5,256 nucleotides of DNA from the NCBI GenBank assembly GCA_022451445.1, contig JAKUSY010000243.1, positions 1 to 5,256 of the forward strand, read 5' to 3'. The stretch is from Planctomycetota bacterium. GTDB taxonomy: Bacteria; Planctomycetota; UBA8108. Below the pieces are notes generated by a model. The model was not told the origin of the DNA, searched no databases, and worked only from the letters and a program-made list of their open reading frames with translations. Made by a program: the position numbers and the translations under genes. This document shows, in pieces, positions 1 to 5,256 of this stretch; the first letter of the stretch is position 1, and every line of letters starts with the position of its first letter.

Positions 1-661
1 CGTCGCAGTACAGGCTGATCGCGTCCAGCAATTCCGCCCGCTTACTCTTCACCAGCTCGAGGACCTCGGGATCGATCGGCAGGCGTTCGAAAGCCGCCGG
101 GTCATCATCAGACTGGGGGAACATGATCTGCTCCATCTCGACGAGGTCGATGAATCCCTCGAACTCGGCGCCCTCTCCGACGGGGACCTGGATGGGCACG
201 GCAGAGAGCCCGAGGTTGCTCTTCATCGACTGGACAGCCTTGTCGAAGTCGGCGCCTACCCGGTCCATCTTGTTGATGAACGCGAGGCGGGGAACGCCGT
301 ATTTGTTCAGCTGGCGGTTGACCGTTTCGCTCTGGGCCTGGACCCCGGCGACGGAATCGATGGCGAGGATAGCGCCATCGAGAACACGACAGGAGCGCTC
401 CACCTCGGCGGTGAAATCCACGTGCCCGGGAGTATCGATCAGGTTGAACTCATAGCGCTTCCACTCGAAATAGGGGGCCGCCGACCCGATCGTGATTCCA
501 CGCTCCTTCTCCTCCTTCATGAAATCCATGGTGGCCTCGCCATCATGGACCTCGCCGAGCTTATGGATCTTTCCGCAGATCTTCAACATTCGCTCGGTGA
601 TGGTGGTCTTGCCGCTATCAATATGGGCTACGATCCCGATATTCCGGATCCGCTCAGCCAT
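1..661 (-). CDS. fusA: Translation elongation factor G, N-terminal part (cut by window edge)
   Basis: EF-G is the ribosomal GTPase that drives tRNA-mRNA translocation and, with ribosome recycling factor, splits ribosomes. Reading leftward from the ATG at 661-659 gives 220 codons open to the window edge, about a third of the usual ~690 residues. All G-domain motifs are visible: P-loop AHIDSGKTT (residues 12-20), switch I RGITI (54-58), DTPGH with the catalytic-type His80 (76-80), and NKMD (130-133). The P-loop has Ser16 where most bacterial EF-G has Ala; SGKTT is known from the spirochaete/planctomycete/deltaproteobacterial and mitochondrial EF-G lineage. The start MAERIRNIGI is preceded by AGG (674-672) with 10 bases of spacing. 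An in-frame ATG at 691-689, also with an AGG upstream, would add ten residues (MSVLLAGKKV). The gene stands behind its own long leader, not directly after rpsG, so it may be a second EF-G copy outside the str operon; this is inference. Confidence 0.96.
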   Translation of the reverse strand, partial: MAERIRNIGIVAHIDSGKTTITERMLKICGKIHKLGEVHDGEATMDFMKEEKERGITIGSAAPYFEWKRYEFNLIDTPGHVDFTAEVERSCRVLDGAILAIDSVAGVQAQSETVNRQLNKYGVPRLAFINKMDRVGADFDKAVQSMKSNLGLSAVPIQVPVGEGAEFEGFIDLVEMEQIMFPQSDDDPAAFERLPIDPEVLELVKSKRAELLDAISLYCD

Positions 662-737
662 AACTTTCTTACCTGCTAGTAAAACGCTCATAACTACCTG
701 GAAACCACTAAAAACAGAAATTAACTAAACCAAACCT

Positions 738-756
738 GTCTCACCTGAAGTGAGAC
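738..756. repeat. Perfect 7-bp inverted repeat in the fusA leader
   Basis: GTCTCAC (738-744) and GTGAGAC (750-756) are exact reverse complements around a 5-base loop. The element lies about 77 bases upstream of the fusA ATG, inside the predicted 5' leader. On the leader RNA it could fold into a stable hairpin, followed by a U-rich but interrupted stretch; on DNA it could be an operator. The T tract is not a continuous run next to the stem, so a classical terminator or attenuator is not clearly supported. Confidence 0.6.
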
Positions 757-795
757 GACATCGAGGCCCCCAGGCCCTGCCTTCGCTTTCTTTGA

Positions 796-807
796 TATCG
801 GCCGATA
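796..807. repeat. 12-bp perfect palindrome TATCGGCCGATA
   Basis: TATCGGCCGATA reads the same on both strands with no central spacer. A loopless palindrome suits a dimeric DNA-binding protein better than an RNA hairpin. It lies downstream of the predicted fusA start of transcription, where a bound repressor could block elongation. No matching regulator is encoded in the window, so the operator role is inference. Confidence 0.45.
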
Positions 808-814
808 GCCCCTC

Positions 815-832
815 CCGGTTCACTCCAACCGG
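815..832. repeat. 6-bp inverted repeat CCGGTT-N6-AACCGG
   Basis: CCGGTT (815-820) and AACCGG (827-832) are exact reverse complements around the 6-base loop CACTCC. It is the third dyad in the predicted fusA leader, eight bases from the palindrome at 796-807. It could be an RNA hairpin or a protein-binding site; a 6-bp dyad alone could also arise by chance. Confidence 0.4.
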
Positions 833-891
833 TCGAAATCAGCCTTTTTCACTACGAAGTCTCTGCAGCGTTCAAAGAAGCAGAAGGCCGA

Positions 892-919
892 ATTATAGGG
901 CTCGATTTCCCCGCCTCAA
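892..919 (-). promoter_or_regulatory. Predicted sigma70-type promoter of fusA
   Basis: On the minus strand TTGAGG (919-914, four of six bases matching TTGACA) lies 16 bases before a perfect TATAAT (897-892). The start of transcription would be near 885, giving a leader of about 220 nt before the fusA ATG. The bases after the -10 box, TTCGGCCTTCTG, closely match those after the other two -10 boxes in this window. In a sequence this G+C-rich a perfect TATAAT is expected less than once by chance over both strands, and this one lies in non-coding DNA pointing at a gene. There is no experimental support. Confidence 0.6.
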
Positions 920-1089
920 GTTCTTTTTGAATTGTTTTATTATCGGGCGAATGAAGAAGTTAGGGGTTCAGGGGGATTTTTCATCACCGGGGAGAAATCT
1001 TTCCTGCAGTAGAAAAAAACCACTCGCCTCGACGGCCTGAGGCAGCCTGTCCAATCTCCGCCCCAGCGACAACTCTCTACAAGTATCAA

Positions 1090-1118
1090 ATGGCCCATGC
1101 GCACTGGGTTTTTATAAT
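1090..1118 (+). promoter_or_regulatory. Predicted promoter of the three-gene operon
   Basis: A perfect TATAAT lies at 1113-1118. The best -35 at normal spacing is ATGGCC (1090-1095, 17 bases away), matching only three of six TTGACA bases. Transcription would start near 1125, leaving a leader of about 48 nt before the ATG at 1173. The downstream bases TTCGGCTTCTG match those after the fusA -10 box almost exactly. The call rests mainly on the -10 box, its position and this shared tail. Confidence 0.55.
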
Positions 1119-1172
1119 TTCGGCTTCTGAATCATTACTCAGCAACGGCACCCTCCATTCGGAAACCCACCC

Positions 1173-2963
1173 ATGTCCGTCTCTTCAATACGGTCCCTCC
1201 TTTTCGTCGCGATCTGCTCGCTCCCACTGTCCGCCACAAACCTCCCCTGCGAGGAACTCCAGAAATGCGCCCGGCTCTCCGACTGGACTCCCGCCAGCAT
1301 CACCGGCTACGTGGAGGCCAGAAAAGCCGGCTCCCGCCTGAGGAGCCTGCTCGATTCCGGCCAGCTGAAGCGCCTCCTCGATTCAAACCTCGGCAAGACG
1401 TACCTGCAGAGTGATGGTTACAGCGAACTCCTCGACAACCTTGACAAAATTGAAAAGGCCACCGGCCGCAAGCCCCTCGATCTCTTCGATGAGATCCTCG
1501 GCAGCGAGCTCCTCGTCGCCAGCCGGCTGTCTTTCACCGGCGGACAGGAAACGCTCCTCCTGACTCGCGGCAAGAGCGAAAAGGCGCTGAAGGCGGCCAG
1601 GAAAACTCTCGATGAGGCGGTAAAAACCACCATCGGTTTCGTGATCGGCACGAAGAAGGTCTATCACGAAGACCATGCCATCGAACAGGTTGAGGATGTC
1701 TGGTTCACCTTCCTCGGAGATATCCTCGCCATCACGAACTCCCGGAAGCTCATGGATGAAACGATCGACCTTGCCTACGGGCGAACGGAAAAATCCGCCA
1801 GCAGGTCCCCTATCTATTCAAAACACTCCAGCGATGAAGACTTTCTCGCCAGGGCAGCCCTGAGACCGAGCTACATTCCAGCCCTCGGCTCCGACCTCGC
1901 CAAGAAGATGGATGCGCCTGTCGGAAGCCTGCTCCTCAGCGGCATCCGGGGCGCCCTGCGCGGCTGCGAGCTCATGACCATCTCTCTCGAAGCCAACTGG
2001 TCGGGGCTCGACCTCGGTGTCGTTCTCCATCCCGACGACAGGGGAATCGCGGAGAAATACTCGCCCTTCTTCCCGAAGGTAGCCCGGAACGAATTCCAGT
2101 CGAACGTCCAGAAACGCGGGGTGCTCGGCGCGATCAACATCTCGAGAGATTTCTACGAGTGGTGGGAAAACAGCGAAGAGTACCTCGAATCCCAGGCAGC
2201 CGGAAGCCTGGCCCAGCTCTCCGCCGGGCTCTCGATGATTTTCGGAGGCCTGAACTTCCAGGACGAGGTCCTGCCACAGCTCGGCAAGACCATCTCCCTG
2301 GTTGTCAGGAACCAGGATCCTGAAGAAGGCAAGCCATCCCCCACCCCCGCCATACCGGGCGGCGCGCTGATCCTCGAGCTCAAGGACGCCAAGAAATACG
2401 GCCGCCCGTTCATCGTTGGATTCAACAGCCTGGTGAGCATCATCAACATCACCCGGATGCAACAGGACTCGAACGCTCCGAGCATGCTCGTCAAGCCGGA
2501 GAAGGTCGCCGGTGTTGATTGCTATAAGGTAGACTTGGGACTTCCAGCCGATGCGAAAAACCCCGGCATCGAATACAACTTCTCGCCCAGCCTCGCGATC
2601 ACGGGCAATCGGGTCATCATCGGCTCCACCTTCGACATCGTCAAATTCCTGGTCGAGGAATCGGAGAAAGCCGCGACCGACAGCCAGACCGAGGTCTCGG
2701 CCTTTGCCCGGGACCAGGTCTACATCGATGGCAAGTCCATCCACTCGATCCTTGGCAAGAACCTGGGCTTCCTCGCCGCCCAGCAGGTTGTTGAAAAAGG
2801 CGTCGGCCTGGCCAAGGCCAGGACCGATTTCGAGAACATCAGGGAGGCTCTCGGCTTCATCCGGGACCTTGAATTCGAGAGCTTCAGGGAAGAGGATACT
2901 GTCCGCATGAAGCTGCGCCTCGGGCTCAACATCGGCAATACCGTCGTTGAGCCAGCCGACTGA
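1173..2963 (+). CDS. Secreted 596-residue protein of unknown function with two similar halves
   Basis: I do not recognise this protein by name. It starts with a Sec-type signal peptide: Arg7, a hydrophobic core at residues 8-19 and likely cleavage after Ala21 (LSA-TN). Cys26 lies in NLPC, which is a poor lipobox, so a lipoprotein is unlikely. The mature part is soluble, with no later membrane segment. It opens with a pattern like 'P-x-[ST]-x-x-x-Y-V-E' (SDWTPASITGYVEAR), followed by a helical stretch and then alternating strands. Two regions look related: residues about 108-200 (LGSELL ... LGDILAITNSRKLMDE) and about 368-495 (LGKTIS ... SPSLAITGNRVIIGST). This resembles DUF3352-like secreted proteins, which is inference needing a profile search. 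The ATG at 1173 has GGAA at 1161-1164, eight bases upstream. It is first in an apparent operon, ending two bases before the DUF1800 gene, so it may be a periplasmic or surface partner of the DUF1800/DUF1501 pair. The reading frame is well supported; the function is open. Confidence 0.9.
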   Translation: MSVSSIRSLLFVAICSLPLSATNLPCEELQKCARLSDWTPASITGYVEARKAGSRLRSLLDSGQLKRLLDSNLGKTYLQSDGYSELLDNLDKIEKATGRKPLDLFDEILGSELLVASRLSFTGGQETLLLTRGKSEKALKAARKTLDEAVKTTIGFVIGTKKVYHEDHAIEQVEDVWFTFLGDILAITNSRKLMDETIDLAYGRTEKSASRSPIYSKHSSDEDFLARAALRPSYIPALGSDLAKKMDAPVGSLLLSGIRGALRGCELMTISLEANWSGLDLGVVLHPDDRGIAEKYSPFFPKVARNEFQSNVQKRGVLGAINISRDFYEWWENSEEYLESQAAGSLAQLSAGLSMIFGGLNFQDEVLPQLGKTISLVVRNQDPEEGKPSPTPAIPGGALILELKDAKKYGRPFIVGFNSLVSIINITRMQQDSNAPSMLVKPEKVAGVDCYKVDLGLPADAKNPGIEYNFSPSLAITGNRVIIGSTFDIVKFLVEESEKAATDSQTEVSAFARDQVYIDGKSIHSILGKNLGFLAAQQVVEKGVGLAKARTDFENIREALGFIRDLEFESFREEDTVRMKLRLGLNIGNTVVEPAD

Positions 2964-2965
2964 CC

Positions 2966-4261
2966 GTGGACGAAGAGCTCACCGCCAGCGAGAGACTCGG
3001 TCCATACCGTCCCGGGAAAGACGGACCATGGGATTATTCCGCCGCGGCCCATCTCGCGCGCCGGATGACCTTCGGAGCGCCTCGCGGGCTGGTAGAAAAA
3101 ATCCTGGTGGCCGGGGCGACCGGGGCGCCGCGCCTCCTCCTTGCCGACCGGGAGGAGACTCCGGAGATGAAGGCGGTCGCCGACAGCCGTCGCGGAATCG
3201 GCAGCACCGACTCCATCCAGGCCTGGTGGGCCCACCGAATGCTTCGCGGCAACAGCCCCGCCAGGGACAAGCTCGCGTTGTTCTGGCACGATCACTTCGC
3301 CACCAGCGATGCCAAGGTGAACGACGCCCGGCTGATGATGGATCAGATCCGCCTGTTTCTTCGAGAGGGCGCCGGACAGTTCCCCTCGCTCCTCGAGGCG
3401 ATGGCCAGGGATCCAGCAATGCTCATCTGGCTCGATGGAAACTCCAACCGCAGGGGTAAGCCCAACGAGAATTTCGCCAGGGAGCTGATGGAATTGTTCA
3501 CATTAGGAGTCGGCAACTACACGGAAAAGGACATCAAGGAGGCCGCGCGCGCCTTCACCGGCTGGCACGTAAAGCGCCGCGAGTTCTGGTTCAACACCCG
3601 GGCGCATGATACAGGCGCCAAGACCATCTTCGGCAAGACCGGGAATTTCAATGGAGAAGACGTCCTCGGGTTGTGCATAGAAAAAAGCGGGAGCCCCGAA
3701 TTCATCGCGGGTAAGCTGTTCGACTACTACGTCGGAACCCCGGTTTCCCGGGAGCTGCGCGAGACCCTCGGCAAGCTCTACGTCACCAGCTTCCGCAACA
3801 CCGGGGCATTCCTCACAAGGCTCCTTTCTTCCCGGGAGTTCTACTCAGCCCGCGCGCGGCGCGCCATCATGTCCTCGCCGGCCGATTTCGCCATTGGAAC
3901 GTTGAGAACCCTTGGCGCCACGGCGGGAGCCGACCGCCTTCCGGCGGAGATGTCCCGAATGGGGATGGACATCCTCAGGCCGCCGAGCGTCAAGGGATGG
4001 CAGAAGGGGGAGTCCTGGCTCAACTCGAGCACCCTCCTCGCGCGCTACAGGTTTGCCAACATGCTGACCAGCGATGCTGAAAACTCCCCCCGGATACCCT
4101 GGGACCGGATCGAGAAAGGAAAGGCGGAGGGGCTCTTTAACCTCTTTTTCCCCGGGGGCCTCGATGAGAAAATTCGGCGCCTGATCGAGAAAGAGGCGGG
4201 CAAGAACCTGAAGCTGATGGTAACGGCCATCGTGGAACTTCCCGAGCACCAATACATTTGA
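2966..4261 (+). CDS. DUF1800 family protein
   Basis: This 431-residue protein matches the DUF1800 family (PF08811), whose biochemical role is unknown. Family landmarks appear in order: HLARRMTFG (29-37), FWHDHFATS (106-114), IWLDGNSN (154-161), the signature PNENFARELMELFTLG (166-181), then ARAFTGW (194-200), RPPSVKGW (338-345) and a C-terminal LPEHQYI like the family's LPE-x-Q ending. It is at the short end of the family. The N-terminus has no signal peptide or twin-arginine motif. The GTG at 2966 is chosen because the next in-frame ATG (codon 34) lies inside the conserved HLARR segment, and an in-frame stop at 2948-2950 limits any upstream start to CTG 2960. No Shine-Dalgarno is visible and the previous stop is two bases upstream, so translation is probably coupled. 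It sits beside a DUF1501 gene, a recurrent pairing suggesting the two products act together. Confidence 0.94.
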   Translation: MDEELTASERLGPYRPGKDGPWDYSAAAHLARRMTFGAPRGLVEKILVAGATGAPRLLLADREETPEMKAVADSRRGIGSTDSIQAWWAHRMLRGNSPARDKLALFWHDHFATSDAKVNDARLMMDQIRLFLREGAGQFPSLLEAMARDPAMLIWLDGNSNRRGKPNENFARELMELFTLGVGNYTEKDIKEAARAFTGWHVKRREFWFNTRAHDTGAKTIFGKTGNFNGEDVLGLCIEKSGSPEFIAGKLFDYYVGTPVSRELRETLGKLYVTSFRNTGAFLTRLLSSREFYSARARRAIMSSPADFAIGTLRTLGATAGADRLPAEMSRMGMDILRPPSVKGWQKGESWLNSSTLLARYRFANMLTSDAENSPRIPWDRIEKGKAEGLFNLFFPGGLDEKIRRLIEKEAGKNLKLMVTAIVELPEHQYI

Positions 4262-4262
4262 T

Positions 4263-4284
4263 ACCGGCCGCCGAAGGAGCCGGT
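4263..4284. repeat. Inverted repeat ACCGGC-N10-GCCGGT abutting a -10 box
   Basis: ACCGGC (4263-4268) and GCCGGT (4279-4284) are exact reverse complements with a 10-base loop, starting two bases after the DUF1800 stop codon and ending directly before TATAAT. There is no T-run after it, so it is not a classical terminator. It could be an operator over the internal promoter or a weak intercistronic hairpin. Confidence 0.4.
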
Positions 4285-4290
4285 TATAAT
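4285..4290 (+). promoter_or_regulatory. Possible internal promoter (-10 box) before the DUF1501 gene
   Basis: A perfect TATAAT lies in the 71-base gap before the DUF1501 start, followed by TCCGCCTTCCTG, close to the tails after the other two -10 boxes here. A TTGATA sits at 4258-4263, but the 21-base spacing is too long for a standard promoter, and no -35 is seen at 16-18 bases. Initiation near 4297 would give a leader of about 36 nt. It could let the DUF1501 gene be expressed separately from the two genes before it. Confidence 0.4.
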
Positions 4291-4322
4291 TCCGCCTTCC
4301 TGCGCATGAAGCCAAAATCGAC

Positions 4323-4326
4323 AGGA
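4323..4326 (+). promoter_or_regulatory. Ribosome binding site AGGA of the DUF1501 gene
   Basis: AGGA lies six bases before the ATG at 4333. The earlier in-frame ATG at 4306 has no purine-rich site upstream, so this site decides the start. Confidence 0.6.
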
Positions 4327-4332
4327 TCGAGA

Positions 4333-5256
4333 ATGAAATTCAAGCGAAGAGCTTTCCTGAAAATATCCGGCGCGGGCCTGGCCTTCGCCCCCGGGCTGCT
4401 TCTCGACGCGGCCCGAAGGCTTGACCCCGCCGCGGATGGACACCGCCTGGTCGTGCTCCAGCTCTCAGGCGGCAATGACGGCCTCAACACCGTCATCCCC
4501 TTCGAGGATGACAGCTACCACAGGAGCCGGCCGGCCCTGGCGATCCGAAAGCCCCAGGTGCTCAGGCTGAAGGGGACCGGAGAGATCGGACTGCATCCTT
4601 CGATGGAGGGAATGCGAAAGCTCCACGATGAAGGACACCTCGCCATCATCCAGGGTGTTGGCTACCCCAACCCCGACCGCAGCCATTTCCGCAGCATGGA
4701 CATCTGGCACACCGCCGACCCCGAGGTCGAGGAGAAGAGCAAGGGCTGGCTCGGGAAGGCCCTCGAGGCGCAGGCCGCGTCCCTGGGCGGAGTCCACATC
4801 GGCGCTGAGGCTCTGCCCCTGGCTCTCCATGGAGAGCGCCACGTGGCGAGCATCCAGAACCTGGACTTCATCGAATTGCTCTCCGGGAGCAAGGGCCGCA
4901 AGCTGAAGAGGATCATGCGCTCGGTCAACTCGACCCCGCGCGCCGGAAGGCCCGACTTCGTCCGGGGCCTTGCCAACGAAACCCTCGACAGCCTCGAGAA
5001 GATCATCGAGGTCAGCAAGCGTCCCGCCCCGGTTGAATACCCGGAAACGGAGCTCGGCCGCCGCCTGAAGCTCGCCGGCCAGATGGTGACGGGAAGCTAC
5101 CCCGCCCGCATCCTCTACCTGAGCCAGGGAGGCTACGACACCCACGCCCGCCAGGCCGCCGTCCATACGACCCTGCTCGGAGCCCTCTCCAGCTCGCTGC
5201 CGGCCTTCGACCGCCATGTCGAGACAGCCAATGCCGCCGCTCGCGTAACGGTCATG
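4333..5256 (+). CDS. Tat-exported DUF1501 family protein (3' end beyond window)
   Basis: The first 308 residues of a DUF1501 protein (PF07394) are present; the family is usually 400-500 residues, so the C-terminal part lies beyond the right edge. The N-terminus carries a twin-arginine signal, KRRAFLK (residues 4-10), followed by a weakly hydrophobic stretch to about residue 24, so export of a folded protein by the Tat pathway is likely. Family landmarks are QLSGGNDGLNTVIP (43-56), GYPNPDRSHFRSMDIWHTA (110-128) and GGYDTHARQ (266-274). The Asp and His residues in these motifs suggest a metal-binding, alkaline-phosphatase/sulfatase-like fold, but the reaction is unknown. The ATG at 4333 is preferred over the in-frame ATG at 4306 because of AGGA at 4323-4326. 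It follows the DUF1800 gene on the same strand after 71 bases and may have its own promoter. The pairing with DUF1800 is widespread and suggests shared function. Confidence 0.95.
   Translation, partial: MKFKRRAFLKISGAGLAFAPGLLLDAARRLDPAADGHRLVVLQLSGGNDGLNTVIPFEDDSYHRSRPALAIRKPQVLRLKGTGEIGLHPSMEGMRKLHDEGHLAIIQGVGYPNPDRSHFRSMDIWHTADPEVEEKSKGWLGKALEAQAASLGGVHIGAEALPLALHGERHVASIQNLDFIELLSGSKGRKLKRIMRSVNSTPRAGRPDFVRGLANETLDSLEKIIEVSKRPAPVEYPETELGRRLKLAGQMVTGSYPARILYLSQGGYDTHARQAAVHTTLLGALSSSLPAFDRHVETANAAARVTVM

Larger units (their letters stand above)
662..1172. other. Divergent intergenic region, no convincing gene
   Basis: This 511-base gap separates the divergently transcribed fusA and the 596-codon secreted-protein gene. 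Open frames here (for example a 29-codon frame from ATG 951) have no ribosome binding site, no protein-like composition and no recognisable motif. What it holds is regulatory: a leftward promoter at 919-892 with a leader of about 220 nt carrying inverted repeats at 738-756, 796-807 and 815-832, and a rightward promoter at 1090-1118. Between the two promoters (about 920-1089) I see AT-rich patches, a 7-A run at 1013-1019 and a weak 5-bp inverted repeat (1026-1030 with 1039-1043), with no clear function. Confidence 0.8.

Noticed and set aside
123..728. Plus-strand open frames across the EF-G region
   Set aside because: The minus strand encodes all EF-G G-domain motifs without interruption, so these are shadows.
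951..1040. 29-codon frame MKKLGVQGDF... in the intergenic region
   Set aside because: There is no Shine-Dalgarno, no hydrophobic or conserved pattern, and it sits between two divergent promoters; not supported as a small gene.
1013..1043. Possible minus-strand terminator (GCCTC/GAGGC stem then a T-run)
   Set aside because: The stem is only 5 bp with an 8-base loop, the seven T's begin several bases after it, and there is no minus-strand gene upstream to terminate.
1818..2744. 308-codon open frame on the minus strand
   Set aside because: It lies wholly antisense to the secreted-protein gene. High G+C in third positions suppresses stops on the opposite strand; its protein has no motif and no ribosome binding site.
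3111..3129. Imperfect tandem CCGGGGCG repeat
   Set aside because: It encodes ordinary Gly/Ala/Thr residues inside the DUF1800 frame; a two-copy repeat in G+C-rich coding DNA is unremarkable.
2947..3459. 170-codon open frame on the plus strand
   Set aside because: It overlaps the DUF1800 gene in another frame; the product is Arg/Pro/Gly-rich low-complexity sequence typical of a shifted G+C-rich frame.
4465..5217. 250-codon open frame on the minus strand
   Set aside because: Antisense to the DUF1501 gene, whose family motifs are unmistakable; the antisense product resembles nothing and is a composition artefact.
1..5256. CRISPR array, tRNA/rRNA, insertion sequence or attachment site
   Set aside because: No regularly spaced repeats, no cloverleaf or rRNA-like segment, no transposase and no flanking terminal repeats were seen on either strand.

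Overview
The window is about 60% G+C, with codons strongly biased to G or C in third position. It comes from a bacterium with ordinary sigma70-type TATAAT promoters and both Sec and Tat export signals. The EF-G fragment has an AHIDSGKTT P-loop, seen in the EF-G lineage of spirochaetes, planctomycetes, deltaproteobacteria and mitochondria, rather than the usual AHIDAGKTT. The rightward genes include a DUF1800/DUF1501 pair, common in Planctomycetes, Acidobacteria, Proteobacteria and related environmental phyla. I would place it in one of these Gram-negative groups but cannot name the phylum from this window.

Layout. Bases 1-661 (minus strand) hold the N-terminal 220 codons of translation elongation factor G, cut by the left edge. 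Bases 662-1172 are a divergent intergenic region with no convincing gene. It holds a leftward promoter for fusA with a leader of about 220 nt carrying three inverted repeats, and a rightward promoter. Bases 1173-2963 encode a secreted 596-residue protein of unknown function with two similar halves. Two bases later a GTG starts a DUF1800 protein (2966-4261). After a 71-base gap with its own perfect -10 box comes a Tat-exported DUF1501 protein (from 4333), cut by the right edge after 308 residues.

How the parts work together. The three rightward genes look like one operon for an uncharacterised cell-envelope or secreted system: a Sec-type secreted protein, a DUF1800 protein without a visible signal, and a Tat-type DUF1501 protein. 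DUF1800 and DUF1501 genes are recurrently adjacent across bacteria but have no established biochemical role. The 596-residue protein may be a further partner. EF-G acts in ribosome translocation or recycling and is linked to the operon only by sharing the divergent promoter region.

The most interesting signals are that all three inferred promoters share not only TATAAT but also the following 9-11 bases (about TTCGGCCTTCTG), the unexplained inverted repeats in the fusA leader, and the three-gene export cluster.
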